Shown: piece by piece, positions 39,993 to 40,072 of the stretch
How positions within the stretch are numbered: position 1 is the stretch's first letter
Layout: every line of letters starts with the position of its first letter
Notes under the pieces: generated by a model
Told to the model about the DNA's origin: nothing
Database searches by the model: none
The model's input: only the letters and a program-made list of their open reading frames with translations
Made by a program: the position numbers and the translations under genes
Source of the DNA: an uncultured Ruminococcus sp.
GTDB taxonomy: Bacteria; Bacillota; Clostridia; Oscillospirales; Acutalibacteraceae
Assembly: GCA_934476515.1 (NCBI GenBank)
Contig: CAKSNZ010000018.1
Coordinates: 1 to 40,072, forward strand
Direction: 5' to 3'
Length of the DNA stretch: 40,072 nucleotides

Positions 39993-40072
39993 TAAACAGT
40001 AAAGATCCACCGGCTTAGCCGGTGGCTTTTCTTTTAACGCCTTAAAGGCTATGTTACTAGCTTCGTCTAAAG
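39987..40072 (-). other. Right-edge open frame with IS200/IS605-like hairpin
   Basis: A minus-strand frame enters from the right edge and ends at TGA (39987-39989), 27 residues, ending KPPAKPVDLYCLL. Within it lies a perfect hairpin CCACCGGC-TTA-GCCGGTGG (40007-40025), followed on the plus strand by CTTTTCTTTT, and a second small palindrome GCCTT-A-AAGGC (40039-40049). Hairpins of this kind occur at the ends of IS200/IS605 (TnpB) elements, but the window ends before a transposase could be seen. It may also be only a terminator. Confidence 0.4.

Overview
This window is AT-rich DNA from a low-GC Gram-positive anaerobe. It most resembles a gut member of the Clostridia, probably Oscillospirales (Ruminococcus-like). 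The evidence is strong GGAGG-type ribosome binding sites, consensus sigma-A promoters, a class III fructose-bisphosphatase, a TPP-riboswitch thiamine salvage operon with CytX, BspA-type leucine-rich repeat surface protein with threonine-rich linkers, a bile salt hydrolase and an oleate hydratase. The genus is an inference. I see no complete insertion sequence, prophage or CRISPR array.

Layout from left to right. 1-2114: a compact redox operon on the minus strand (ferredoxin-thioredoxin reductase catalytic subunit, thioredoxin, a 68-residue companion, Rrf2 regulator), flanked by two direct copies of a structured repeat of about 110 bp. 2115-5557: a minus-strand operon of MBL-fold hydrolase, GNAT acetyltransferase, short-chain dehydrogenase and CapA-like protein. 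5724-9591: small genes with many terminators: a DUF2752 membrane protein, a DUF4190-like gene carrying an in-frame TGA, YbjQ, bile salt hydrolase, a three-gene overlapping cassette of unknown function, and a divergent ribbon-helix-helix regulator with 12-bp iterons. 9939-12724: an unusual methyltransferase-like protein with a basic repetitive tail, exodeoxyribonuclease III and an APH-family kinase.

13125-17235: a MetE-like methionine synthase, a LysR regulator and class III fructose-1,6-bisphosphatase. A long palindrome between lysR and the MetE-like gene sits where a LysR operator would be expected. 17439-21732: TPP riboswitch, thiM, thiE, HAD phosphatase, thiD, cytX, which form a salvage-only thiamine operon with overlapping genes. 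21834-22233: a decayed secreted-protein gene. 22364-26262: sbcD-sbcC. 26772-29005: a plus-strand operon of a ClC channel, a two-TM potassium channel and a flavodoxin-fold reductase. 29062-29597: a tRNA 3-prime remnant and a low-molecular-weight tyrosine phosphatase.

29864-37665: a block of secreted or surface proteins, dominated by a 1511-residue multidomain protein (two LRR blocks, three Big2-like domains, seven Cys/His repeats, C-terminal FN3-like domain), with a lipoprotein and a small cytosolic protein whose upstream regions share repeated promoter elements. 38138-39931: oleate hydratase. The right edge carries a strong hairpin of the kind found at the ends of IS200/IS605 elements.

The best candidates for something new are the FTR-Trx-Rrf2 cassette between repeats, the methyltransferase-like protein with a repeated tail motif, the RHH-iteron module with its divergent trio, the Cys/His repeats of the giant surface protein with its shared upstream promoters, and the palindrome that could serve as both terminator and operator upstream of the MetE-like gene.
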